From Sphingomonas echinoides (GTDB taxonomy: Bacteria; Pseudomonadota; Alphaproteobacteria; Sphingomonadales; Sphingomonadaceae), in contig NZ_JAPYKK010000030.1 in assembly GCF_029623395.1 (NCBI RefSeq), positions 1 to 55,363 of the forward strand: a DNA stretch of 55,363 nucleotides. The letters run 5' to 3'. The position numbers and the translations under genes were made by a program. Within the stretch, counting starts at the first letter, position 1, and each line of letters opens with the position of its first letter. Positions 38,703 through 47,946 of the stretch are shown in pieces. Under the pieces are notes generated by a model, which saw only the letters and a list, made by a program, of their open reading frames with translations, was not told the origin of the DNA and ran no database searches.

Positions 38703-38723
38703 GGTGTAATAAGTTCTTACACC
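38703..38723. promoter_or_regulatory. Inverted repeat GGTGTAA-N7-TTACACC, candidate activator site
   Basis: Two 7-bp arms (38703-38709 and 38717-38723) form a dyad about 50-70 bases upstream of the -24 element of the PEP-CTERM promoter, an upstream-activator position. It may be a PrsR site; nothing in the sequence proves it. A second small palindrome, GTTTGCAAAC, lies at 38749-38758. Confidence 0.4.
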
Positions 38724-39213
38724 GTAACGATCTTAATCACGTCCACTTGTTTGCAAACCGCAGGCCTTCGCCAAGATGTAGCCTGCGATAGAACAATCTT
38801 CGCGGGCTGTAGCCGAAAGGGGAGTAAGAAAGAGCCGTTCATCGTTGCCTGAGAGCTGTCCAGGCTCCCGTTTGCGCCAAGGACTTTGGAGTTGATGATC
38901 CCACGCAAGAGGCGGTGTTTGCGAACAGGCGTCCGCTTAGCGGAACGGTATTTGTGCTCAGGAACCGCGCCGTCCTCGAGAGGATCGGTTGATCCTATAC
39001 CGATGCAGCTTGCGAGGCTGCGGATATCAATCGTGGAAGACGAGACCAGCTATGCGCGCAAACCGCGAGCCTGGCGGTAAACAGCGGCATGGACATATGG
39101 ATAAACCACAGCACTTCGAATGCCTGCGATGGATAGTCGCTCCAAGCACACGGGTTCCGCCTATGCGGCGTTGTAAACTATAGCGACAGTTCGCTGCTGT
39201 TACCGTGCTTCGA
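38724..39213. other. Low-GC intergenic interval without a credible gene
   Basis: About 490 bases, clearly less GC-rich than the flanks. Short frames here (38717-38908 minus, 38886-39080 plus, 38989-39183 plus) have poor codon bias and no ribosome sites. It contains small dyads (GCAGC-N7-GCTGC near 39005-39021 and CCGC-N4-GCGG near 39158-39169). I see no insertion-sequence ends, tRNA or recognisable gene remnant. Upstream control sequence of the PEP-CTERM gene, or old decayed DNA, are both possible. Confidence 0.4.
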
Positions 39214-39672
39214 TCACAGAATGGCGTGGATACTCACGCCGATGGCAGACCACAGCAGGATATTGAGCGATACCATGATGCCGATCTGTCCGAGCCTGGA
39301 GACATGTCCTTGTCGATCACGCCGCGAGGTTGCGTCGTCATTCGCCGTGAACTGACCGTTGAGGACGATCCCCGCGTCGAGCGCCAAGCTCAGATCGCGC
39401 GGGTCGAGCGGCGTGACGAATTCGCAGCCGTAGCTCAGCCCGAGCCGTCGCACCACACGCGCCTCCCGGGGTTCGATCCCCGCGAGCTGCAAGCTGACGC
39501 GCTCTCCGCGCGACAAGCTGGTCGTCGTCGACATGCCGAACCCGTCGACCGAAAGGTTCTCGATGAAGATATCGATCGGTTGCCGCTGCGCGTCGCGGAG
39601 CGTCGCCGGTCGTGCCGTCGGGATGCGGGTGGTGGAGCGTCCAGCGTTCGATAGCGTGGCGGCGAACATCAT
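39214..39672 (-). CDS. PilZ-domain protein with C-terminal membrane helix
   Basis: 152 residues from the double ATG at 39672 (a GTG at 39684 with a closer AGGAG is an alternative). The c-di-GMP-binding PilZ motifs are intact: RSTTR (RxxxR, residues 12-16) and NLSVDG ([D/N]xSxxG, residues 39-44). A PilZ barrel follows (RVSLQLAGIEPREARVVRRLGLSYGCEFV). The last 25 residues are a hydrophobic segment (LGQIGIMVSLNILLWSAIGV), so the protein is probably tethered to the inner membrane. It is divergent from the type I secretion genes. A role in c-di-GMP control of EPS or secretion is inferred. Confidence 0.82.
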   Translation of the reverse strand: MMFAATLSNAGRSTTRIPTARPATLRDAQRQPIDIFIENLSVDGFGMSTTTSLSRGERVSLQLAGIEPREARVVRRLGLSYGCEFVTPLDPRDLSLALDAGIVLNGQFTANDDATSRRDRQGHVSRLGQIGIMVSLNILLWSAIGVSIHAIL

Positions 39673-39952
39673 GGTCTTGCTCACTCTCCTAAAGGGCACT
39701 CACTCACGCATCGTTCAACGTGCGTCGTGTCATGTTTGTGCCATAGTGCGAACGATTGCGGAAGGGCTTTGGTGATCCGGTACGACTTTTTCGTCTAACG
39801 GGTATGCTGATGGCGTTGCGCCCGCCCGCTACAACCGTCTGGATGACCGCGTTTTTATCTAGCGGCCTGAAAACGGCCGGGTGTGTCGTTACCCTAATCT
39901 TTACCAATCCGCGGCAAATAGACGGTATCCCAAGGCTGTCAGGTCCGCATTC

Positions 39953-42136
39953 ATGAAATTGCACGAGAGCGTCGAGCGCAGATTGTCCGAGGCGTTTGGC
40001 CCGGAAGAGGCACGCAAGATCGATCCGGAAACGGGTCCACGCGCGCTGGCGCTATTGTTCGCGATCCAGAACGTTTCGGTCGATCCCGCGCAGATGCGGC
40101 ACGAACTGGGGCATGCCGAACCGCTGACAGCGCGCGATATCGTGCGGTTGGCGCGTCGGCAGGACGGGGCCAAGGCCAAGTCCGTCACCGTCGAACCTGG
40201 CCGGCTGTCGCGGCAACCGCTTCCGGCGCTCGCCAGTGGACCCGCGGGATGGTTCGTGATCGGGCGGCTCGTCGAGGACGGCGTGTTGATCCAACGTCCT
40301 GGAAATGCAGTCGAAAAGGTCGATCGCGCGACGCTCGATGCGCTGTGGGACGGCGAGCTGATCCTGCTGACTACACGCGAAGCGCGCGGGGCGGGGAACG
40401 GTCGATTCGACCTCAGCTGGTTCGTGCCGCAGATCGTCCGATACCGCCGACTGATCGGCGAAGTGCTGCTGATCACCTTCGCGCTCAACTTGCTCGGGCT
40501 GGCGGCGCCGCTGCTTTTTCAAAACGTTATCGACAAGGTGCTGGCTCATAATGCGCAGACGACGCTCAATGTCCTGGCGATCGGCTTTGTCGCGGTTTCG
40601 GTATGGGAGACGATGTTCGGGTGGATCCGCAGCCGCGTCTATGCCGAGACGAGCCAGAAGATCGACGTCGAGCTCGGTGCGCGGTTGTTCCGCCATCTGC
40701 TTGCGTTGCCGCTGAGTTATTTCGAGAAGCGCCGTGTCGGCGATACGGTCACGCGGGTCCGGCAGCTCGAGACGATCCGCGAATTCCTGACGACCGCGTC
40801 GCTCAGCGTGCTGGTCGATCCGCTGTTCGTTTGCGTCTTTTTGGCGGCGATGTTGGTCTATTCGCCGCCGCTTTTCGGCATCGTGGTCGTCAGTTTGGTC
40901 GGTTATGTCGCCGTTTCGGTCATGGTCACCGGCACATTGCGCCAGCGCATCGAGGAAAAGTTCGAACGCGGCGCGGCGAGCAACGCGCTGCTCGTCGAAA
41001 GCGTCAGCGGGATCCAGACGGTCAAGGCCGCCGCGGTCGAACCCCAGTGGCAGGATAGATGGGAACGCCAGCTCGCCGCGACAAGCGCCGCGTCGCTCCG
41101 CGTCACCAACGTCGGCAGCACCGGCAGCCAGGCGGTCGAACTCATCTCCAAGCTGACCTTTGCCGCGATCCTGTTCTTCGGCGCCAAATCGGTGATGGGG
41201 GGGACGCTGACGCTCGGCGGGCTCGTCGCGTTCAACATGTTCGCGCAGCGTGTGTCGGGGCCGGTGATCCGTCTCGCGCAGCTCTGGCAGGATTTCCAGC
41301 AGGTGCGGATCTCGGTCGCGCGGTTGGGCGACATCCTCAACCATCCGGTCGAGCCGCAGGCGACCTCGCGGGTGACGTTGCCCGCGATGAAGGGCGGGAT
41401 TACGTTCGAGGCGGTGCGCTTCCGCTATGCGGTGGACAGCCAGCCTGCGCTCGACGGGGTGACGCTCGACATCGCGCCGGGCGAGTCGATCGGGATCGTC
41501 GGCTCCTCGGGGTCGGGCAAGTCGACGCTGACCAAGTTGCTCCAGCGGCTGTATCTCGCCGAAAGCGGTCGCGTGCTGATCGACGGGATGGACATCGCGC
41601 AGGTCGATCCGACCTGGCTCCGCCGCCAGATCGGCGTGGTGCTGCAGGAGAACATCCTGTTCAACCGCTCGATCCGCGAGAACATCGCTTTGGTCAATCC
41701 GGCGATGCCGCTCGACCGCGTGATGCGCGCGGCGAACCTGGCGGGGGCACACGGCTTCATCCTGCAACAGCCGCAGGGGTATGACACGCCGATCGTCGAG
41801 CGCGGGGTCAACCTCTCGGGCGGGCAGCGCCAGCGGATCGCGATCGCGCGCGCGCTGGTCACCGATCCGCGGATCCTGATCCTCGACGAAGCCACCTCCG
41901 CACTCGATGCCGAGAGCGAGGAGATCATCCGCAACAATCTGAGCGCGATCGCCAAGGGGCGTACCGTCGTGGTCATCGCGCATCGCCTGTCCGCCGTGCG
42001 CGACTGCAACCGCATCGTCGCGCTGGAGAAGGGCAGGATCGTCGAGGTCGGCACGCATGACGAACTGATCAAGAAGGGTGGTCGCTACGCCGAGCTCCAC
42101 CGCCGCCAATCGGGCCTGAAGGATATCGCCGCATGA
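39953..42136 (+). CDS. Type I secretion ABC transporter/permease (HlyB/AtrD-like)
   Basis: 727 residues from the ATG at 39953; an upstream extension to 39881 looks non-coding. The N-terminal 130 residues resemble a degenerate C39 peptidase-like domain (ALALLFAIQNVSVD) with no catalytic Cys seen, as in HlyB-type exporters. A six-helix transmembrane domain with FALNLLGLAAPLLFQNVIDKVL and PLSYFEKRRVGDTVTRVRQL follows. The ATPase has Walker A GSSGSGKST (about 517), signature NLSGGQRQRIAIARA, Walker B ILILDEATSALD and H-loop IAHRLS. It exports unfolded RTX proteins with the adaptor encoded next. The RTX gene at 49700 is the obvious candidate cargo. Sphingan clusters carry a similar atrD-atrB pair, as I recall. 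Confidence 0.93.
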   Translation: MKLHESVERRLSEAFGPEEARKIDPETGPRALALLFAIQNVSVDPAQMRHELGHAEPLTARDIVRLARRQDGAKAKSVTVEPGRLSRQPLPALASGPAGWFVIGRLVEDGVLIQRPGNAVEKVDRATLDALWDGELILLTTREARGAGNGRFDLSWFVPQIVRYRRLIGEVLLITFALNLLGLAAPLLFQNVIDKVLAHNAQTTLNVLAIGFVAVSVWETMFGWIRSRVYAETSQKIDVELGARLFRHLLALPLSYFEKRRVGDTVTRVRQLETIREFLTTASLSVLVDPLFVCVFLAAMLVYSPPLFGIVVVSLVGYVAVSVMVTGTLRQRIEEKFERGAASNALLVESVSGIQTVKAAAVEPQWQDRWERQLAATSAASLRVTNVGSTGSQAVELISKLTFAAILFFGAKSVMGGTLTLGGLVAFNMFAQRVSGPVIRLAQLWQDFQQVRISVARLGDILNHPVEPQATSRVTLPAMKGGITFEAVRFRYAVDSQPALDGVTLDIAPGESIGIVGSSGSGKSTLTKLLQRLYLAESGRVLIDGMDIAQVDPTWLRRQIGVVLQENILFNRSIRENIALVNPAMPLDRVMRAANLAGAHGFILQQPQGYDTPIVERGVNLSGGQRQRIAIARALVTDPRILILDEATSALDAESEEIIRNNLSAIAKGRTVVVIAHRLSAVRDCNRIVALEKGRIVEVGTHDELIKKGGRYAELHRRQSGLKDIAA

Positions 42137-43527
42137 ACGCGCTGACGACCAACTGGCGGATGATCTCCGCCACGCTCGCCGAGGAAAAGGCCCGGAACGT
42201 CGGGCGGTTGCGGATCGACGATGCCGCGTTCCTGCCCGCCGCGCTCGAAGTGATCGAGCGTCCGGTGTCACCGACCGCGCGGATCACCGCCAAGGTGCTG
42301 CTCGCCGGCGTCGCCGCGTTGGGCTTGTGGCTGACGCTGGGGCGGACCGACATCATCGCCTCCGCGCAGGGGCGGATCGTGCCGACCGGCGCGGTCCAGC
42401 TGGTCCAGCCGGCGGAAGCGGGCGTGGTCCGGCGGATCCTGGTGCACGACGGCGACCATGTGAAGAAGGGGCAGGTGCTCGTGCTGCTCGATCCGACCGT
42501 TTCGGCGACCGATGCGGCGCAGGCGCGCAAGGCGCTGGAGACCGTTTCGTTCGAGGTCGCGCGGACCCGGGCGGTGGTCGATGCGCTCGACGGCAAGGGC
42601 TTCCGCTTCGTCGCCCCGGCGGGGACCGATCCTTCGGCCGCGGCTTTGCAGGAATCGCTCGCACGCGCGAAGCTGGCTGAAGTGAACGCGTCGATTCAGG
42701 CGCAGCAGGCGGGCAATGCCGTGGCGAGCGCGGAGATCGGATCGGCACGCGCCGAAGTTGCCAAGCTGACCGAGACGCTCCCGCTGCTCGACGAACAGAT
42801 AGCCGCCAACGAGCAATTGCTCGCCAAGGGGTTCGTGTCGAAGATGAAGGTGCTCGAGATGCGGCGCCAGCGGATCGCGCAGGTGCGCGACCGCGATGCC
42901 GCGCTGCAATCGATCCACCGCGCGACCGCGCAGGCGGGCGGGGCGGCGAGCAATTCGAGCAAGGCGCGCGCCGATGCGCGGTCCGCGTTGCTCGACGAGC
43001 TGGTCAAGTCCACCGCCGAGATGCGGCTGCGCCAGGACGAACTGGTCAAGACGACCCAGCGGACCACGCTCCAGGCGCTGCGCGCGCCGGTCACCGGGAC
43101 GGTCGGGCAGCTGTCGGTCCATACCGAGGGCGGGGTGGTCGAAGCCGCCAAGCCGATCATGACCGTGGTGCCGGGCGACGGGAAGCTCGTTGCCGAGGTC
43201 AAGCTGCTCAACCGCGATGCCGGGTTCGTCAGCATCGGGCAGAAGGTCGGCGTCAAGCTCGATGCGTTTCCGTTCACGCGCTATGGGTTGATTCCCGGGC
43301 ACGTGCTCGGGATCAGCCCGGATGCGATCGACGACGAGAAGCTCGGCCCGGTCTATGTGCTGCGCGTCGCGCTCGACCGGACGCGGATGGCGCGGGGCGA
43401 CCGCGACGTGCCGGTGACCTCGGGGATGATGGTCACCGCCGACATCGTGACGGGGGATCGCAGCTTCTTCAGCTATCTGACGAGCCCGATCGACGAGGCG
43501 CGCAAGACCGCGTTGCGCGAACGGTAG
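42133..43527 (+). CDS. Type I secretion membrane-fusion protein (HlyD/AtrB-like)
   Basis: 464 residues; the ATG overlaps the transporter stop by 4 bases (ATGA). One inner-membrane helix lies near residues 52-72. A lipoyl-like half-motif follows (GRIVPTGAVQLVQPAEAGVVRRILVHDGDHVKKGQVLVLLD), then a long periplasmic coiled coil (residues about 130-310), the second lipoyl half (LRAPVTGTVGQLSVHTEGGVV) and the HlyD C-terminal beta domain (VEVKLLNRDAGFVSIGQKVGVKLDAFPFTRYG-like). It bridges the exporter to an outer-membrane TolC homologue, which is not in this window. Confidence 0.95.
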   Translation: MNALTTNWRMISATLAEEKARNVGRLRIDDAAFLPAALEVIERPVSPTARITAKVLLAGVAALGLWLTLGRTDIIASAQGRIVPTGAVQLVQPAEAGVVRRILVHDGDHVKKGQVLVLLDPTVSATDAAQARKALETVSFEVARTRAVVDALDGKGFRFVAPAGTDPSAAALQESLARAKLAEVNASIQAQQAGNAVASAEIGSARAEVAKLTETLPLLDEQIAANEQLLAKGFVSKMKVLEMRRQRIAQVRDRDAALQSIHRATAQAGGAASNSSKARADARSALLDELVKSTAEMRLRQDELVKTTQRTTLQALRAPVTGTVGQLSVHTEGGVVEAAKPIMTVVPGDGKLVAEVKLLNRDAGFVSIGQKVGVKLDAFPFTRYGLIPGHVLGISPDAIDDEKLGPVYVLRVALDRTRMARGDRDVPVTSGMMVTADIVTGDRSFFSYLTSPIDEARKTALRER

Positions 43528-43631
43528 CGTTAATTATCTTTTCAGAGTACGGGGCCCCATACAATTTGAGTACGAAATGACGCCGAAAATAGCATCCATG
43601 CCGGATTGTGCTATTAATTGAGGGGGATCCG

Positions 43632-44699
43632 GTGAATATTACGTTCGTTTGCCCAGAGCTGAGCCCTGCTGGCGGAGTGCGGGTCATTGCGATCTTCGCA
43701 AAGAACCTCAAAAAACGCGGGCATTCCGTATCGATCGTCCACTGGCCGAAGGGGCGCCGATCGCTACCGTCGATCGTAAAAACGCTCGCGAAGAAGCGTC
43801 GGCTGCCGCCGCCGTACCGGGAAGGCAGCTATTTCAACGATTCGGGTCTCACCATGATTCCGTTGGAGTCCAGGCGTGCGGTGAAAGATTCGGATGTTCC
43901 GGATGCCGACCTGGTCGTTGCAACCTGGTGGGAAACGGCCGCGCCCGTCGCAGCCTTGTCTGCTTCCAAGGGGAGCAAAGTCTATTTCATGCAGGATTAC
44001 GGTGCGGCTGGTCAGGAATTCCCCAAGCTCGTCCCGACGTGGCATATGCCGTTTTTCTTCATCACCATTGCGCAATGGTTGAAAGACGCGATCCTCCGCG
44101 AGAATCCGGCCGCCAGCGTGAGCGTGGTCACGAACGCGGTGGATGCGGTCAAATTCGACGCTCCGCCGCGTTCGAAGCAGGCTGTGCCGACCGTTGGATT
44201 CATTCACCGGGAAATGCATAGCAAAGGCTGCGATATCGCGGTTTCGGCGATCCTCGCGGCGAAGACGAAAGTCCCCGCGCTGGCGGTCCATGTCGTCGGC
44301 GTCGACAGTCGGCCCGACTATCTGCCGAGCTTCGTGCAATACCATGAATCCGTCGACGATGCCGGACTGAGCAAAATCTACGCGAGCTGTGATGCCTGGA
44401 TCTTCTCGAGCCGCAGCGAGGGGTATGGTTTGCCGATCACCGAGGCGATGGCGTGCCGTACGCCCGTGATCGGGACCAGGGCCGGCGCGGCGCCCGAGCT
44501 CATTCCCGGGGCGGGCATTTTGCTCGATACGTTCGAACCGAGCGAAATGGCGGATGCCATCGTCAACATCGCCGAAATGCCCGCGGAGGCCTGGCAAGAC
44601 CTTTCCGCCCGGGCGCGGGAATCGGTGGCAGGGTATAGCTGGGAAGACGCAACGGACCGGTTCGAGCAGGCGCTGACATCGGCAGCGGGCCGGGTTTGA
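43632..44699 (+). CDS. Glycosyltransferase, GT4-like
   Basis: 355 residues from a GTG at 43632 with GAGGGGGA just upstream (about 43619-43626). The N-terminal domain begins ITFVCPELSPAGGVRVIAIFAKNLKKRGH, a GT-B start. The C-terminal domain carries FSSRSEGYGLPITEAMACRTPVIGTRAGAAPELI, in which the two Glu of the EX7E motif are present, typical of retaining GT4 enzymes. It probably adds a sugar to the growing EPS repeat unit in the cytoplasm. The upstream 105 bases are AT-rich and probably contain its promoter. Its GC content is a little lower than that of its neighbours, compatible with transfer of this EPS block. Confidence 0.88.
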   Translation: MNITFVCPELSPAGGVRVIAIFAKNLKKRGHSVSIVHWPKGRRSLPSIVKTLAKKRRLPPPYREGSYFNDSGLTMIPLESRRAVKDSDVPDADLVVATWWETAAPVAALSASKGSKVYFMQDYGAAGQEFPKLVPTWHMPFFFITIAQWLKDAILRENPAASVSVVTNAVDAVKFDAPPRSKQAVPTVGFIHREMHSKGCDIAVSAILAAKTKVPALAVHVVGVDSRPDYLPSFVQYHESVDDAGLSKIYASCDAWIFSSRSEGYGLPITEAMACRTPVIGTRAGAAPELIPGAGILLDTFEPSEMADAIVNIAEMPAEAWQDLSARARESVAGYSWEDATDRFEQALTSAAGRV

Positions 44700-44711
44700 T
44701 GAAACCCGTGG

Positions 44712-44758
44712 CGTAACCAGCCGCTTCCCCCAGCCCGATGGAGGCCCGGCCGGTTACG
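44712..44758. terminator. Long-loop hairpin at the convergent junction
   Basis: CGTAACCAGCCG (44712-44723) and CGGCCGGTTACG (44747-44758) can pair at 11 of 12 positions around a 23-base loop. It overlaps the stop codon of the minus-strand gene. It may help end both transcripts; the long loop makes this uncertain. Confidence 0.35.
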
Positions 44759-46472
44759 ATTTGGGGGTATTGGCCGCGATCAACGCCCTGTACTTCGGTG
44801 CTTCGGCGTTCGGTTGATCGTAGCTGGTTTTCGCGCCCCAACTGCCCCAGCGCGTCCCCTGTGCACCGACGCTGTTGAACGCGCAGAACAACGAGCAGCC
44901 GAGGTGTACCTGGCCGCGCAAATTCTCGAGATACAGGTCGTACATCGCCGAATTGGTCTGCGCGGCACCCAGCGCGGCGTTATAGGGAAGTTCGGCCTGC
45001 TTCTTGGGCTGAATATGCTGGCCGCCTTCATAGACCACGTACCGCAGCCCCAGCTTCTTGGCGTGTTGCGCAGCGCCCAGCGCATTGCCGGGTTGTGCCT
45101 GTGCGGCGATGACGGTGCCCATGTCCTTGAGGACGTCGTCCGCGGTCAACGCGGCGCCACGCTGGTCCCAGTGCGCATATTCTTCGTCGCGTGGTCCGAA
45201 ATACCCGCTTTGCGCAATCGCATCGCAGCCCCCGTTGGCCATGGTCGCGTCGATCGTCCGCACCGCAACGTCGAGCCATGACGTCTGGGTCGCGCAAACG
45301 CGCAGCGAGCGCGCGCGATCTTTCGCGGGCCAGTTGCGCTGCCAGATCTGGAACATGTGCCCGAACAACGCCCCGATCCGTTCGGGGTGATTCGACCCCT
45401 TGGTCTTGGCGGCATCATCCCACGCCTTGCCACCCTTCGCCTCGACGATCGCGCCAAGCCGCGGCGAGTTCAGCATCCAGCCGGCCTGGAAGAACTGCCA
45501 GTTCCAGATTTCGTTGGAAACCTCGACATAAGCGGTCAGCTTGGGATCGAGTTTCGCGTGCACCAGCTTGGCCATTTCCGCGACATATTCGTCGGTGGCG
45601 CGGTGCGGAATGCAGAACCAGGGATCGATCTTGAGCGTATTGGCGAGCGTGATCATCACCTCGAGCGCGACGCCGCCCGAGAAGCGACGTTCGAACGCGC
45701 TGGGGACACGGTCTTTCGCATCGTCGGGGTTCCCGGTCGTCGGGGTCATGGTGTAGAATGTCGGCAGGCGCCGGCTCGACCAGCTTTCCTCGATCGAATT
45801 GTTGGTCGCGCCCCAATCCATGAACCGCAAGGCATGGAACGGACGGCAGAAATCCAAAAATTCGGGCAGGAACGGATTTGCCGCGAGGTCGACGTGCTCG
45901 CTCGCAAGCGGAACGATTCGCATGTTTCGCACGGGATTGGCGGGGTTCGACCGCTCGATCGAGATCCCTTCGTTCAAGTTCCCGTTTTGGGTCATCTGGA
46001 GGAGTGCACGGCCACGCCCCTGGCTGATCACGCGCGTCCCCATCACGCCCCCGAAGACGCCTTCGCCGTCATGCAGGAGGACATACTTCCCGGGTTTCAG
46101 CGTATTGGGGAGAAGCGTGAAGATCGACTGCGGCGGCAGCCCGCCAACCTTCACCGGCACTTCGCGCGGATACCCGTTGGCGTCGAAGGCGAACGCATCC
46201 TGTTGATCCGTATTCCACGCACCACCGCCGCCCGCATTATGGGTCAGCCATTTGCGGGAGCCCCACATCAGATTGTGGAACGGGAAGCCGCCCGCGTAAT
46301 CGGAAATGCCCGCGAGGTTCATGCCGATCGGCAAATGCGGCATTTGCGACGGCGGAACGACGGGGCCGGGCCAGTTCAGGTCCTGCGGCATGGCGCGCGC
46401 GCAGGAACCGAACATCAGGGCGCTAATTCCGGCACCCGACCATCGCAGTAGATTTCGTCTATCGATCAGCAT
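44754..46472 (-). CDS. Exported putative glycoside hydrolase (clan-A-like), paralogue of the RTX protein
   Basis: 572 residues from the ATG at 46472. The N-terminus MLIDRRNLLRWSGAGISALMFG looks like a twin-arginine signal (RRNLL plus hydrophobic stretch), so export of a folded protein is likely. The mature region begins IGMNLAGISDYAGGFPF, with LRFMDWGATNNS at about 215-226. Two glutamates sit where a retaining clan-A hydrolase needs them: Glu321 in VEVSNEIWNW and Glu482 in VVYEGGQH. The C-terminus has FNSVGAQGTRWGSWGA. The same blocks occur in the RTX protein at 49700-53026. It probably processes the polysaccharide made by this cluster. Substrate unknown; family number not claimed. Confidence 0.82.
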   Translation of the reverse strand: MLIDRRNLLRWSGAGISALMFGSCARAMPQDLNWPGPVVPPSQMPHLPIGMNLAGISDYAGGFPFHNLMWGSRKWLTHNAGGGGAWNTDQQDAFAFDANGYPREVPVKVGGLPPQSIFTLLPNTLKPGKYVLLHDGEGVFGGVMGTRVISQGRGRALLQMTQNGNLNEGISIERSNPANPVRNMRIVPLASEHVDLAANPFLPEFLDFCRPFHALRFMDWGATNNSIEESWSSRRLPTFYTMTPTTGNPDDAKDRVPSAFERRFSGGVALEVMITLANTLKIDPWFCIPHRATDEYVAEMAKLVHAKLDPKLTAYVEVSNEIWNWQFFQAGWMLNSPRLGAIVEAKGGKAWDDAAKTKGSNHPERIGALFGHMFQIWQRNWPAKDRARSLRVCATQTSWLDVAVRTIDATMANGGCDAIAQSGYFGPRDEEYAHWDQRGAALTADDVLKDMGTVIAAQAQPGNALGAAQHAKKLGLRYVVYEGGQHIQPKKQAELPYNAALGAAQTNSAMYDLYLENLRGQVHLGCSLFCAFNSVGAQGTRWGSWGAKTSYDQPNAEAPKYRALIAANTPKS

Positions 46473-46605
46473 TTCGTGGCTATATACGCGACCTTCCTCG
46501 CTGACCATCCTTGGCGATCCACCCACTGGGCGTCCGCAACGCGGATCACGCGAAAGCTCTGTGGTGTTGCTCGAGTTCGGCGTTGTTCCAATACGGTGAG
46601 ATTTG

Positions 46606-47946
46606 ATGGTCATGAAGCGGTTGACGGCACTCCTTTCGAACGCCGACACCTTGCGTCAGCGCGCAACGCTGGCCAGCGTATGGGCGGTTGCGGGGTTTGG
46701 CATGCAACGGGTCATGCAGTTGGCCTCCAACCTGATCCTGACTCGGCTGCTGTTCCCGGAAGCCTTTGGTCTGATGACGTTGGCCAACGTCATCCTGATC
46801 GGTCTGGCGATGTTCAGCGATGTCGGGATCAAGCCTGCGATCGTTCAGAGCGAAGATGGCGCGAAGGACGAGTATCTCAACACCGCCTGGACGGTGCAGG
46901 TCATCCGTGGCTTCATCCTGTGGGGCGTGTGCTGCCTGATCGCGTGGCCGGCGGCGCTCGTCTACAAGCAGCCGGTGCTGTTTCCGTTGATGTGCGTGCT
47001 GGGGGCGACCGCGGCGATCAACGGGTTCGCCTCGACGACGCTGGCGCTGCGCGAAAAGAAGCTTCACCTGGGGGCGTTGGTCACGGTGCAGGTCGCGGGG
47101 CAGTTCATCACGCTGACGATCACCGCATTGTTCGCGTGGTGGCTCGGAACCGTCTGGGCGCTGGCCTATGGCGGCGTCGCGGGGGCGTTGGTTTCGACGG
47201 TGCTGGGGTTCGTGGCGCTGCCGGGGCATCGGCACAAGCTCCACCTCGATCCGGTCGCGGCGCGCAACCTGTTGCGGTTCGGTCGGTGGATCTTTGTCTC
47301 CACGATGGTCACCTATCTGGGCGGCCAGGGTATTCGCGCGATCCAGGGCGGCCTCATTTCGATCGAGACGCTCGGCATTCTGGGGATCGCGACGACCTTC
47401 GCGACGATGCCGGCCGAACTCGCCACGCAGGTGCAGAATCTGGTCGGGTTTCCCGCCCTGTCGGAAGCGCGGATCCATGGGCAGGAGCGGTTCCTGGGGA
47501 CGTTCGCCAAGATCCGGACGCGGATCCTGCTGGGGTCGCTGCCGATCTTCTTCGTGTTCGGGCTTGCGGCCGGTCCTTTGATCTGGGGGCTGTACGACTC
47601 CCGCTACCATGCGGCGGCGGGCTATATGGCGCTGTTGTGCGTTACCGGGCCGATCGGGATCATTTCCGCGGGCTATCAAAGCGCGTTCATGGCGCTCGGC
47701 AAGGTCCGGTTGCACGCGAACCTGATGGCGGTGTTCATGGTCGCGCGGATTGCGGGAACCGTGGCCGGATTCTACGCCGGCGGGACGATCGGCATGCTGA
47801 TCGGCGGCGGTGTCGCGACGTTCATCGGGTACATCTACGTCGCCTATATGGCGGCCAAGGACGGCTTGTTCTCAGTGAAGATCGATGCCCTGTGTCTCGG
47901 CCTGATCGTGGTCATGTCGATCTGCATCAAGATCCTGTACTTCTAG
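46606..47946 (+). CDS. Wzx-type polysaccharide flippase
   Basis: 446 residues from the ATG at 46606 (an in-frame ATG at 46612 is an alternative; GGTGAG at 46594-46599 favours the first). About 12 predicted membrane helices. The N-terminus RATLASVWAVAGFGMQRVMQLASNLILTRLLFPEAFGLM is characteristic of lipopolysaccharide/O-antigen flippases of the MOP superfamily. It would move lipid-linked repeat units across the inner membrane. It is divergent from the hydrolase gene and converges with the Wzy-like gene, overlapping it by 20 bases. Confidence 0.92.
   Translation: MVMKRLTALLSNADTLRQRATLASVWAVAGFGMQRVMQLASNLILTRLLFPEAFGLMTLANVILIGLAMFSDVGIKPAIVQSEDGAKDEYLNTAWTVQVIRGFILWGVCCLIAWPAALVYKQPVLFPLMCVLGATAAINGFASTTLALREKKLHLGALVTVQVAGQFITLTITALFAWWLGTVWALAYGGVAGALVSTVLGFVALPGHRHKLHLDPVAARNLLRFGRWIFVSTMVTYLGGQGIRAIQGGLISIETLGILGIATTFATMPAELATQVQNLVGFPALSEARIHGQERFLGTFAKIRTRILLGSLPIFFVFGLAAGPLIWGLYDSRYHAAAGYMALLCVTGPIGIISAGYQSAFMALGKVRLHANLMAVFMVARIAGTVAGFYAGGTIGMLIGGGVATFIGYIYVAYMAAKDGLFSVKIDALCLGLIVVMSICIKILYF

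Noticed and set aside
38717..39183. Three short frames in the low-GC interval
   Set aside because: No ribosome sites, no family likeness, poor codon bias, and they overlap each other on opposite strands or in other frames.
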